Origin: Calliopum simillimum
Lineage: Eukaryota > Arthropoda > Insecta > Diptera > Lauxaniidae
DNA length: 64,000 nt
Direction of reading: 5' to 3'
NCBI GenBank assembly: GCA_951812925.1
Contig: OX638371.1
Coordinates: 2,790,001 to 2,854,000 of the forward strand
A model generated the notes under the pieces. It had not been told where the DNA came from, did not search any database, and was given only the letters and a program-made list of their open reading frames with translations. Numbering within the stretch: position 1 is the first letter of the stretch; each line of letters starts with the position of its first letter. Below are positions 24,962 to 33,980 of this stretch, piece by piece. Position numbers and translations under genes: made by a program.

Positions 24962-25374
24962 TCTATATATTAATACGCAAGACAAAATTTGTCCTATTTT
25001 TTTTACTATGTTAGAAATGAAGCACAACTTTGAATTATAGACCATTAGAAAGGTATTTAAGTGTAGATGTGCACAAAGTTAAAATTATTTCAACATTTTG
25101 CCATTAAGCCATGTAAACTTAAATGCAAATTTTTCAATATTAACAAAGACAAAAAAGCTGTCACGCAGAGCTGAAAAGAGGATACAGTACAAAGAGTAAG
25201 ACAAAAAGCTGACTGACACAGAATTCATGTTTTTTGTTTTCTTTCCGTTTCACATTTGGAATTGTACCAGGGATTAAGCTTTTTTATTCTGTGCCAAATA
25301 GCAAAAAAAAAGTACTAAAACTATCCAAAAAATACCAATTTTATTTGATACATTTGACCATTGGGCGGTTCTAG
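24962..25374 (+). mobile_element. Non-autonomous Helitron, copy 2 (413 bp)
   Basis: A|TCTATATATTAATACGC at the start and GGGCGGTTCTAG|T at the end match copies 1 and 3. It is 64 bp longer than copy 1, with an extra block near 25215-25280 also present in copy 3 (catgttttttgtttt). Confidence 0.75.
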
Positions 25375-26124
25375 TAGTACTTAAGGGATATACGTGTGAA
25401 TCTGATTAACGCTTTAATGCAATTCTGTTGGTTCTTTATCTAATCTAAGTAGTATAGCCGGTGGCCAACGCGTTGATCATTCACCTAAAGATAGATACAC
25501 TTTTCTGAGCACCGTTTCGTTTATAAGAATGCCGGAACATTGAATGTAGACAGAATTACACGGAAAGAAAGTTTTCAAAAATCGATAAAAAATTAAAGAA
25601 CTTTTTTTAATCTCCGTTTATTTTACATATTTATTAAACTGCTTAAAAATTTTATAAAAATTTCCAATTTTTAATATTTCAATAAAAAATTACCAAACAC
25701 GTTAGTTAAAATTATTAAACAGGAATACAATTTTGTTTTGAATTAAGATCAAAAAAATTTAAATTCAAGAAAAAAAAAATAATTTTTTTTGGTGTTTAGC
25801 ATTCGGCAAAATTTGAACTGGGGTATAAATACACACAGTCTGATGGACGCGTTCATTAGCCATCCACACCGCTGCCATCATTATAATGAAATTGACTGAA
25901 TTCTATTTGTTTTAAAATGACCTTCTACCAAATTAGTAAAATTTGTCATTCTTTTCAATGAAATTTTATGGAAAAAATGTGGTTTATATGTAACAGAATG
26001 AATATTTTCCGTTGAACACATAAAATTTATTGAGTCGGAAGATTTACCCAGCTTTCTTGAAATTTTGTAAACTGATTTCTTATAGAAGTTCAATTATGTG
26101 TTATGAAAATCGAAGAGCTGCTAC
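25375..26124. other. Gene-free AT-rich stretch
   Basis: Nothing recognised. Confidence 0.45.
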
Positions 26125-26308
26125 CCAAGGGGAAAAGAAGTGCTTCAAAAACCCTTCTGAAGAGCATCTTTTTCACCAATAGCGCTTCCGCGCACTGTAA
26201 GAACTATTCTTTCTTTTTAACATTGCATCATTGTGAAATTTTTATGTGGACAAGCACTTTTGAAGTGCTCGGATCAGAAGCGCTACAAGTTTTTCCTCTA
26301 GGGTACCT
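26125..26308 (+). mobile_element. Short MITE (family G, about 184 bp)
   Basis: The ends ACCCAAGGGGAAAA and TTTTTCCTCTAGGGT are imperfect inverted repeats. Inner blocks (gaagtgcttc, gatcagaagcgct) recur inverted at 16983-17593, and related CCCAACGGGAAA ends occur at 58308-58677. Confidence 0.55.
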
Positions 26309-26912
26309 AGTGTTTCCTGACCTGACTCACAAAAATTTCTAAGGCTGTCGTTTGTATACATTTTCGTTCCGAGTGGAAATCTTTTATGGATGATTAATAA
26401 AAGTGTTTAAATTTTTCTAACTTCAATATCGGTGAAAGTCCAAAAGTATCGAAAAACATCTTAAATATCGGTAGAAGTCGAAAAGTATCTGGATATGCAA
26501 TGTGGATTGAAAGATATGGCTCTATGAAATGTAGCTTCTAGCTACTTCTTCTAACTATAAAAAATTAAAGGTGAAAATCTACTCTTTAAGCCAAAAAATG
26601 TGCAACATATTTAAGCCATTTTTTCCAAAACATGTATGAAGCCATGGTGCCACACCCACTTAAAAAAATAAGAAAATTTTTTGCTTCACCTCTCTTCACA
26701 ACTTTTCCCATAACAAAAAAAAATCAAATGAATGTGTTGTAAGGCGGTTCAAAAGGGGGCTGAATCAGAGGCGTGTTATTGTCATACTCAAGGAGCTTTC
26801 TCCCCCTAAAATTTGCAATTATATACATACTTTGGATAAAGACAAGGACAACAGAGGTTGTCAACCCCTTTTCCATGCGAAGAAATCCAACTAACTAATG
26901 CGGGTTAGCCCA
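26309..26912. other. Gene-free stretch with a short minisatellite
   Basis: About 26425-26485 has two units of 'aagtccaaaagtatcgaaaaa' type, related to 49255-49625. 'ggtgccacacccact' (about 26648) again resembles DINE central repeats. Confidence 0.45.
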
Positions 26913-26914
26913 TA

Positions 26915-28220
26915 TAAAGGGTGTTTTTTTTAGAGGTATAGAACTTCAAATTGAAATAAAACACAAGAAAATCGTTTTAATGTCCATCAATTTGGCTTTA
27001 TTGGAAGGATAATTTTATGCCATTAATGTTTAAATATGATTTCAGGCATGTGGCCGCCGCGGCTGGCTCGAATAAAGCCAATTCTACAGGTCCAATTTTC
27101 AACCACTTTTTCGAGCATATGGGGCCGTATGTCGGCAATAACGCCACGAATGTTGGCTTCCAAGTCCCCTAACGTTTCTGGTTTATTGGCGTAGACGAGC
27201 GACTTCACATATCCCCAAAGAAAATAATCCAATGGTGTCAAATCACACGATCTTGGTGGCCAATTGACAGGTCCATTCCGCGAAATTATGCGCTCATCGA
27301 ATGTTTCCTTCAATAAATCGATTCTGACGTGCGCTGTGTGGCATGTAGCGCCGTCTTGTTGGAACCACAACTCATCCACATTCATGCCATCCAATTCGGG
27401 AACAAAATAGTCGGTTATCATGGCTCTATACCGGTCTCCATTAACGGTAACTGACTCTCCAGCATTATTTCTGACGAAGTATGGCCCAATGACTCCACCA
27501 GCCCATAGAGCACACCAAACAGTCAGTTTTTGTGGATGTAATGGCGTCTCAAGGGTCTCATGTGGATTCTCTTCACTCCAAATGCGGCAATTTTGCTTGT
27601 TGACGTAGCCATTCAACCAAAAATGAGCCTCATCACTGAACAAAATTTTGCGATGAAAATCAGCATCGAGATCAATCTCATTTTCGGCCCATACACCAAA
27701 ATCACGACGCATTGCATGGTCTCGCGGCTTTAATTCTTGCACAAGCTGGATCTTGTAAGGTCGCAAGCCAAGATCTTTGCGCAAAATCTTCCATAAAGTT
27801 GATGGACAGAGCTCCAATTGCTGTGCACGGTGGCGATTCGATTCATTCGGGTCCTCTTCAACATTTTGCTCTACAGCGGCAATTGTTTCTTCGGTGCGCA
27901 CTGTTCGACGTCTCTGCGGATGCGTATTATCACATAGAGTAAACGTAGTGCAAAAACAATCCATGGTTAACCGAATTAATTGCTCTGATGGACGATTATG
28001 TCGACCATAAAATGGACGGAGCTTGCGGTAAACTTCGCGAACTGAACCATTATTTTCGAAATAAATTTGCACGATTTGCAAGCGTTGTTCTTTTGTCAAC
28101 CTGTTCATGATGAAATGGCAAACCAAACTGAACATAAATGACATTAGAGTTGCCAGATTTGACCACAAAATGCCAGTTTTATCTCTATTCGAAAAACAAA
28201 CCTCTAAAAAACACCCTTTA
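26915..28220 (-). mobile_element. DD41D mariner-like transposon, copy B (intact)
   Basis: A 1306-bp element with TA duplications at 26913-26914 and 28221-28222 and the same inverted repeats as copy A (TAAAGGGTGTTTTTTTAGAG core). It is complete, with an uninterrupted transposase. Orientation is opposite to copy A, about 5.6 kb away. Confidence 0.95.
27023..28108 (-). CDS. Intact DD41D mariner-like transposase (361 aa)
   Basis: Nuclear cut-and-paste transposase. I start it at 28108 (MNRLTKEQ) rather than at upstream in-frame codons, because this matches the usual short N-terminus before the first helix-turn-helix. Residues about 5-31 and 88-113 form two helix-turn-helix DNA-binding segments. 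The catalytic triad is D159 (SDEAHFWLN), D252 (QQDGATCH) and D294 (PLDYFLWG). The spacing is D-92-D-41-D, matching the DD41D mariner-like group (rosa/Visitor type, established for tephritids), not the usual DD34D. Length fits a complete transposase. No stop or frameshift is present, so the copy may be active (inference). It is a possible source of enzyme for copy A. Confidence 0.95.
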   Translation of the reverse strand: MNRLTKEQRLQIVQIYFENNGSVREVYRKLRPFYGRHNRPSEQLIRLTMDCFCTTFTLCDNTHPQRRRTVRTEETIAAVEQNVEEDPNESNRHRAQQLELCPSTLWKILRKDLGLRPYKIQLVQELKPRDHAMRRDFGVWAENEIDLDADFHRKILFSDEAHFWLNGYVNKQNCRIWSEENPHETLETPLHPQKLTVWCALWAGGVIGPYFVRNNAGESVTVNGDRYRAMITDYFVPELDGMNVDELWFQQDGATCHTAHVRIDLLKETFDERIISRNGPVNWPPRSCDLTPLDYFLWGYVKSLVYANKPETLGDLEANIRGVIADIRPHMLEKVVENWTCRIGFIRASRGGHMPEIIFKH

Positions 28221-28222
28221 TA

Positions 28223-29506
28223 AATAGATTTTCAGACCCGATTCTTGGGTCAGAAAATTAAGTCGTTTTTTAAGTAACTCCTCAGACTCAGTGCTTATTT
28301 CCAAATGTTTTTTACTTTTTGCAATTACTGCAAAAATGTTACAACAAAAATGTTAAGGGGATTAGAATCTTTGGTCAACTCACTATAATACAGGAGACAT
28401 TAAAAAAAAAATATGTTATTGTAAACAGCCCATAAAAGTTTTTTCTCATTACTGAAAATTTGATTAACATGGTTTTACGCCCTTTTGAAAAATAACTCCT
28501 CATATAATACTCGTATTGCTTAGTTGCTTGGGTGATATTTCTAAGTGCATAAATTTAAAAGTTCGTTCTTTTGTCACGTCTACTGAGTTGCAAACGCATT
28601 TTTGTAATTTTTTTTTTTTTTTATTTTCTCTATTTTTATTTTATTATTTTTTTTTTTTTTTAAATCAATTTTTTCTCATTAATTTCACTGTACATTTGAC
28701 ACCACACAGCATGCGGCTAATCAACGTTTATCAACACGTTTAACACATTCGAAATCAACATGCTGCATAAAATATGCAACTTGCAAGCAAATTTTCAATT
28801 AACATTGGACACAACAGCAGCATGGACCCTTCCACCCGTTGCTGCTCTGCAGTGTTAACATTTTTGCACTCTCATAGCAAGTTGATTCCCAAGCAATTCC
28901 AGCTTTTTTGTTTTGGTTTAATTTTCATTACACTCTTTTTTTTTTTTCTACTTCCAACAAGTATTGCTGGCATTACAATCACAACATTGTGGCAACATGT
29001 TGTTGTTGCTGCTGCAGCAAATACAAATGACCTCTAGTGACCCATAACGTAATCCATGTCGAAGACTTGTGTATGTGTGCTGTTACAGAGAGTAACAAAG
29101 CAACAGGAAACAGCAAGAAAAAAAAGAAACCTCACCCGTGATTTTTTTAGAGAAAAAAATCTTGCTGAGATTTTAACATTTTCATGTCATGTAATTGATT
29201 GCATTGGCCCTGTAGCCACTTTTGGCCGCAACGAAGGTCAAACAGGGTTACCAACATGTTAAAAGAAAACGAAAAAGGGGAAACCAATTCAACGACACTC
29301 ATATCTTATTTGAGGAGGAGGCAAGTGTTGCTGCTGGCAAGTTCAATGCATTGTCATATGCAGCAACAAGGAGTGTCGCTTGTTTTGTTGCAAGTCATTT
29401 TGATTGTGATAATTTGGCCTTAACTGATTATAAAGTGTTGATTATGACGTAAACGCTAAATAAAATTGTATTAAATTACGCTCGAACTGTGTCAAAATCT
29501 GGTTAC
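28223..29506. other. Gene-free stretch
   Basis: T-rich runs (about 28605-28670) and GTT/GCA-rich patches (about 28990-29030). Open frames look like low-complexity read-through. Nothing is recognised. Confidence 0.45.
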
Positions 29507-30055
29507 CGGACATAATCCCCATTTCGTAAATGGGGATTATGTCCGAAGATTTTTCGGTCATAATCCCCATTTTGGTCATGGGGGTTATGTCCGCAAATTT
29601 TTCAAACAAAATTTTTGCAATAATCCATTTAAAAAATTTATATAGTGTTGGATGTTAGAGACTGATCCGCGGCCGAAGGCCGCCGCGAAGCCGGTGTTGG
29701 CTGTTTGGAAGTTTTAAATCCTGAGCTATGGCCGCAGGCCACCCACTTACCCCTACCCTTGTGTAAAATTACTGTGGCTAGCAAACTAGGTGTTGGATAT
29801 ATTATAGACTGATCAGCGGCTGAAGGCCGCCGCTGAAACGGTATTGGAATTTTTGGGAGTTGTAAATCCTGAGCTGCTTCTGTTGTCAATAACAAAATAT
29901 CGTTATGGGGACTATGTCCGTTTTTTCCTGGGGATTATGTCCGAAACACTTGCGGACATAATCCCCATTTTAGAAATGGAGACTATGTACGAATTACTGG
30001 CGGACATAATCCCCATTTCGTGAATGGGGATTATGTCCGTGGGGACTATGTCATG
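29507..30055. repeat. Hairpin array built from a 14-bp palindromic half-site
   Basis: CGGACATAATCCCC or its inverse occurs about ten times. Hairpins lie at 29507-29545 (18-bp perfect stem, 3-nt loop), 29555-29593, 29952-29990 and 30001-30039, plus single half-sites at about 29914-29930, 29929-29944 and 30039-30051. Hairpins cluster at both ends of a 550-bp block, with a different repeat in the middle. I do not know this element; a non-autonomous DNA transposon or a protein-binding array is possible. Confidence 0.8.
29647..29875 (+). repeat. GC-rich direct repeat pair inside the hairpin array
   Basis: Two units about 145 bp apart, each running gttggat ... gactgatc, then a short GC palindrome (gcggccgaaggccgccgc in the first, gcggctgaaggccgccgc in the second), then 'taaatcctgagct'. 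The GC-rich core is unlike the AT-rich surroundings. A minus-strand frame over both units repeats RRPSAADQS, probably a by-product of the in-frame spacing. Confidence 0.75.
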
Positions 30056-30297
30056 GCACCTCAAAATTTCACTCAGCAATGTGTCAAATTTTAATCATAC
30101 GCATCGATGATTCTCGGATCTATAAATAAATTTTACTCAGTTTCTGTATGAGAGTAGTGTAAATATGTGGTTCTTTTTTACACGGTGTTTTTCAAATTTA
30201 TTACAGTTAAGAGAACTTTGGGAAACTCTCTTTTTTATCGTTTTCAATATTTCTCTGTATTTTTGAACTTTTTTAATGTTGTTGAAGTGAAACATCC
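30056..30297. other. Short AT-rich spacer
   Basis: Nothing recognised between the hairpin array and the tandem repeats. Confidence 0.4.
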
Positions 30298-30725
30298 TTA
30301 GCTGCACTGGGATTAAAATTTCGAGGTCGTATCACACTTTGTTATATAGATCTTTGCATGTGCGAGAGAGAGATGCAACGATAATAATACAAGCAACACT
30401 TAATTTTGTATGCATTTGTCATTTTTTTTTACTCTTCCATGGTTCTTGAAGAGAAAATTCTTTAGCTAAGCTGGGCGTAGAGTTTTAAGGTCGCGTCACA
30501 TTTCGTTACATAAATCTGTGCATATGCAAAAGAGCAGAACTTAATTTTATAAACATTTTCTTATTTGATACATATATGTATTTTTTCCCGCCTAGTATCT
30601 CTCTTTTTATCGACTTTTCAGTATTTCTCGATATTTTTCCACTTTTACAATGTTGTTATGTGGCTGTACTGAAAGTAAAATTTCAAGGTCACGTCACATT
30701 TCGTTACATAAAGCAGAACTCAGTT
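30298..30725 (+). repeat. Three degenerate tandem units
   Basis: Units near 30298-30365, 30465-30525 and 30655-30720 share 'aggtcRYRtcacaYttYgttaYat'. A single inverted unit lies at 42575-42645. Confidence 0.65.
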
Positions 30726-32337
30726 TTGAACGCATTGCTCATTTTTGTGATTTATTTATTAATCTTTTTCATGTGGCGGCCTAGAATTTTTATGCACGGG
30801 CCAGGTCTTGAAATTTTTACTTTAAAAAGGCAGACCTACTAATTTGTACTCCAAAAGCGCAGATTTGCTCTATAAAGTCACGATTTTGAGATATTCTAAT
30901 CTTAATGGTAAAAATACTGTTTTTCGTTATGATTGAAGTAATTTAACATGACATGATAATTTTAAGCCGAAGGCTACCAATACATACTAAGAACTACGAT
31001 GAGTACAATTTTGGCACGCAGCAACTCCCATACCATCTGTGTGGAATGAGTTGTCATCCAAAAATTTAAGTATGTGCCAGTAAATTTCAATTGAAATTTC
31101 AATTTCACTTTCAAAAAAAAAAATTTTTTTTGTTTATAACAATTTCTTTTATCAATTTAAAATTTAATAAAGCCATGCCACATACTACATATATTGAGTG
31201 AACCACAAATATTTTATTATTGACAAATTTGGTTTCCTATATACATACTCCTCGTACTTTTTCATACATGTTCAGTACAATTTTCTTTATCAATTGACTT
31301 CATTTGTTTGTTTACTTATTCCTGTACAAATATTTACTTTTCATGTGTACAATTTTTCTTAACACTTCAAAAGTTTACGTGATTTAAAAATACAAACTCC
31401 CGAGGAAAAGGGGAAAAAATTTTAAAAATTTCTTACACGTGTCAGCGCGAAATCTCAATAAATCCCGCCCCTCGTACATGACAAATAACTCACACCAAGC
31501 GTAGATGTTGTTCTTTGTATGTATTGCTTTATCAACTTAGTTAGCATATTGCATAAATATTTCCTGCAGTACCACTACACCCCAAACCAAATGCCTCACT
31601 ACGCGCACGTAAGTAACACCCCCGCCACCCACACACATCCTTAAGACGTAATGCAAATATATTTGCTTCTGATAAACATCTACAAAATGCGCCACATTCC
31701 AATGTTGTTGCTGAATTTGCTGGCGACAAATGTGTTTTCTCACAAAAACTCCAAGAGGCAGCAGCAACAGCAGCAGCTTTTGTATGCCAATACCAATTGC
31801 GTGTAAGCCATAAATTTCACTGGGAAAAGTCAAAACTCGTAGAACGCAGCAGCAGCAGCTTTGTTTATTGTTTGCCATTGTTGCTGTGCGACGAATGTTG
31901 TTTTCTTCACTTTTCACTTTTTCCTGTCTGTTATCCTTTAAGCCGATTTCCTATGCACAAGCCACAAATGGTGCGTTTTGACGAAAGTTTCCGCAATACC
32001 AGCCAATTCTTAGTAAAAAATTGTTTATTTGTTCTTATGCATTTCTCTTCAAATGAAAGGAGCAGCATGTGCCTTTCTATATAACACACTTCTCAAAAGC
32101 TACTCGCATATGATTTTAAATAAGACTTTCTGAGAATTCATAATTACTTGGTAAGGCAAATATGAATATGTTGAGCGCATTACTAAGACGTTCGAGTGCA
32201 GTGTCGTTCATTTCATTAATTTTGACACTCATGATAGTTCTGCACATTGCATTCGGTACCATTTTTTTATTTTTTTTTATTTGCTTTTGATACTTTACCA
32301 TTTTAACTGCTCCTTACTATGTCTTGGTCTTGGCTTC
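30726..32337. other. Gene-free stretch upstream of the retrotransposon
   Basis: AT-rich, with CAG/GCA-rich sequence near 31755-31870. Open frames of 60-126 codons on both strands here are low in complexity and match no family I recognise. Confidence 0.45.
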
Positions 32338-32370
32338 AGTTGATCTCGTTACATAGTCGGTGGCGGTTGT
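32335..32370 (+). promoter_or_regulatory. Internal Inr + DPE promoter of the retrotransposon
   Basis: TTCAGTT (A at 32338 as +1) fits the arthropod initiator TCA(G/T)TY. With that +1, bases +28 to +33 (32365-32370) are GGTTGT, an exact match to the DPE consensus RGWYVT. Insect non-LTR elements commonly use such TATA-less internal promoters, and the spacing is strict, which supports 32338 as the element's first base. Confidence 0.6.
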
Positions 32371-33002
32371 GTGTATTTTGCGTGTAAATTTAAACTGAGT
32401 AATGTTATTATTTTGTGTTTAATAACTCTTGATTTAAATCTCGTTTCATACTAATTTATGTTTTAAACAAACGTAGTGAATATTTTCGTAATTTCGTTTA
32501 GTTGTTTTATATTAAATGTGTTTGTTTTTAATACCAAAGTAACAAAGCATTAAAAATTACAAAGTAAGTGCGCGCATTTTCGTCTTGTTTTGCATTTCTT
32601 TTTGTGCTTCGCGAAGTTCATCAACAGTATTGTTGTTGCTTCTGCTCAACATCTTACTTTGCATGCATATATATATATGTACATATGCATGTTAATGCTT
32701 TGTTAGTAACAAAAAAAAAAAAAAAATGTATTTTGTTTGCCGGTTTATAAATTAATTTTTTTCGTGTGATTTAACAAGAGCCTATATAATTAAATTAAAG
32801 AACAATATTAAAAATTCAGTTTTGATATATTGACAACTGAATAAAAACATACATATTTTATTTTTCTCCTTTGCGATTACAAGTGTACGTTTTTCTCTTT
32901 TGTGCTGCTGTTGTTGTTCAGTTCTTAACCCCTTTTAGCCCAGCGGTTCAAAAAAATTTTTTAGTTTTTATATCTTTTAAAAAACTATTTTTTTCTTTCT
33001 CA

Positions 33003-33947
33003 ATGGATTATTTCTCTTCGGATAATCTTGTAGAATGTTCATTGGGTGTAAAATGTCAAAACCATAACATTTTACACGCAATGTTTCCTTGCTCAGGTCC
33101 ATGCGAACAGATGTTTCATGCATCTTGCGTGGGTTTTTCTCATACTATAACTGATGTGATTAATTCTCCGCGCTCAGGGCTTCAGTGGTACTGTGTTTCT
33201 TGTCGAACAACTTCTCCCTCGTCTTTTTTCGAAAAAATTATGATATTTGCGGAAAATTTGAACGATTTGAATTCTAAATTCAAAGATATTATTTCCAACT
33301 ATCATGACGTTACTCCTTCTATGGATGTAACCATAAATGAGACAGTTATTAATGAAACTGTGGCTTTCAACGAAGTTATTACTAAAGCACCTGGGGTTTT
33401 ACTGGCCTCTTCTCCTAAATCTCCCATTCCTTTAAAAAAGAAAAAAAGGAATACAAAGAGAAAAGTTCGAAAAAATTTAATCATTGTGAGTGGGGACGAA
33501 GCCAATAATTCAACAGCTCAGCCTAGTAATCAGGCCCTCACTTCATGCAATACCCAATTAATTCCTTCAACCAATGATCCTCCATTGGCATCTCAGCCCG
33601 TGCAAGCTATCAACGCGTTTGTTACCGCTGATCCTCCTATTTCTTTGAGGTCTTTACCTAGACCAAGGACAATTTTCATTTCGCGCTTGCACCCGGACAC
33701 AACAACTGACAATATTAAAGATTTTATAAATCAAAATAATATAATTCCTTCCGATGCCTTTCTATCTTGTAAAAAAATTGGTAATAAGCCAACGCATGGT
33801 TCATTTACTATTACAGTGGCTTCTTGCAATTTCGATGCACTTATCAATTCAAGCCTATGGGTTGATAATATATATATATCTGAGTTTAAGCCCAAGCACA
33901 ACAATAAGACTTCCAAAAATACTCAGCGTTCAATTCCAAAAAACTAA
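33003..33947 (+). CDS. Retrotransposon ORF1 protein with PHD finger (314 aa)
   Basis: Likely RNA-binding or chaperone-type ORF1 protein of a CR1-like element, acting in the retrotransposition particle. Start chosen at MDYFSS (33003). Upstream in-frame sequence has no ATG and is low complexity. Residues 12-67 form a C4HC3 PHD-type zinc finger: C12, C18, C30, C34, H39, C42, C64, C67. Residues about 75-125 are acidic/Asn-rich. A lysine-rich patch (KKKKRNTKRKVRK) lies near 143-155. Residues about 222-300 (RTIFISRLHP ... VDNIYISEF) look like the RRM-like fold seen in related ORF1 proteins (inference). It ends PKN-TAA with the slippery heptamer covering its last two codons. Confidence 0.85.
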   Translation: MDYFSSDNLVECSLGVKCQNHNILHAMFPCSGPCEQMFHASCVGFSHTITDVINSPRSGLQWYCVSCRTTSPSSFFEKIMIFAENLNDLNSKFKDIISNYHDVTPSMDVTINETVINETVAFNEVITKAPGVLLASSPKSPIPLKKKKRNTKRKVRKNLIIVSGDEANNSTAQPSNQALTSCNTQLIPSTNDPPLASQPVQAINAFVTADPPISLRSLPRPRTIFISRLHPDTTTDNIKDFINQNNIIPSDAFLSCKKIGNKPTHGSFTITVASCNFDALINSSLWVDNIYISEFKPKHNNKTSKNTQRSIPKN

Positions 33948-33980
33948 GTAGATTGTCCCTTTATTATCAAAATGTAAGGG
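33938..33980 (+). promoter_or_regulatory. Candidate -1 ribosomal frameshift signal
   Basis: A AAA AAC (33938-33944) is in the ORF1 reading phase required for -1 slippage and lies directly before ORF1's TAA (33945-33947). ORF2 is in the -1 frame, open from 33908. After a 10-nt spacer, gtccctt (33955-33961) can pair with aaggggt (33976-33982) as a 7-bp stem including G-U pairs. A simple stem is weaker than classic pseudoknots. Confidence 0.5.

Noticed and set aside
29638..29895. Minus-strand frame with repeated RRPSAADQS
   Set aside because: The repetition reflects a 147-bp in-frame spacing of a non-coding direct repeat; no start context or domain.
31537..31917. 126-codon minus-strand open frame
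   Set aside because: Built on GCA/CAG repeats (runs of C, L and Q), with overlapping open frames on both strands and no recognisable domain.
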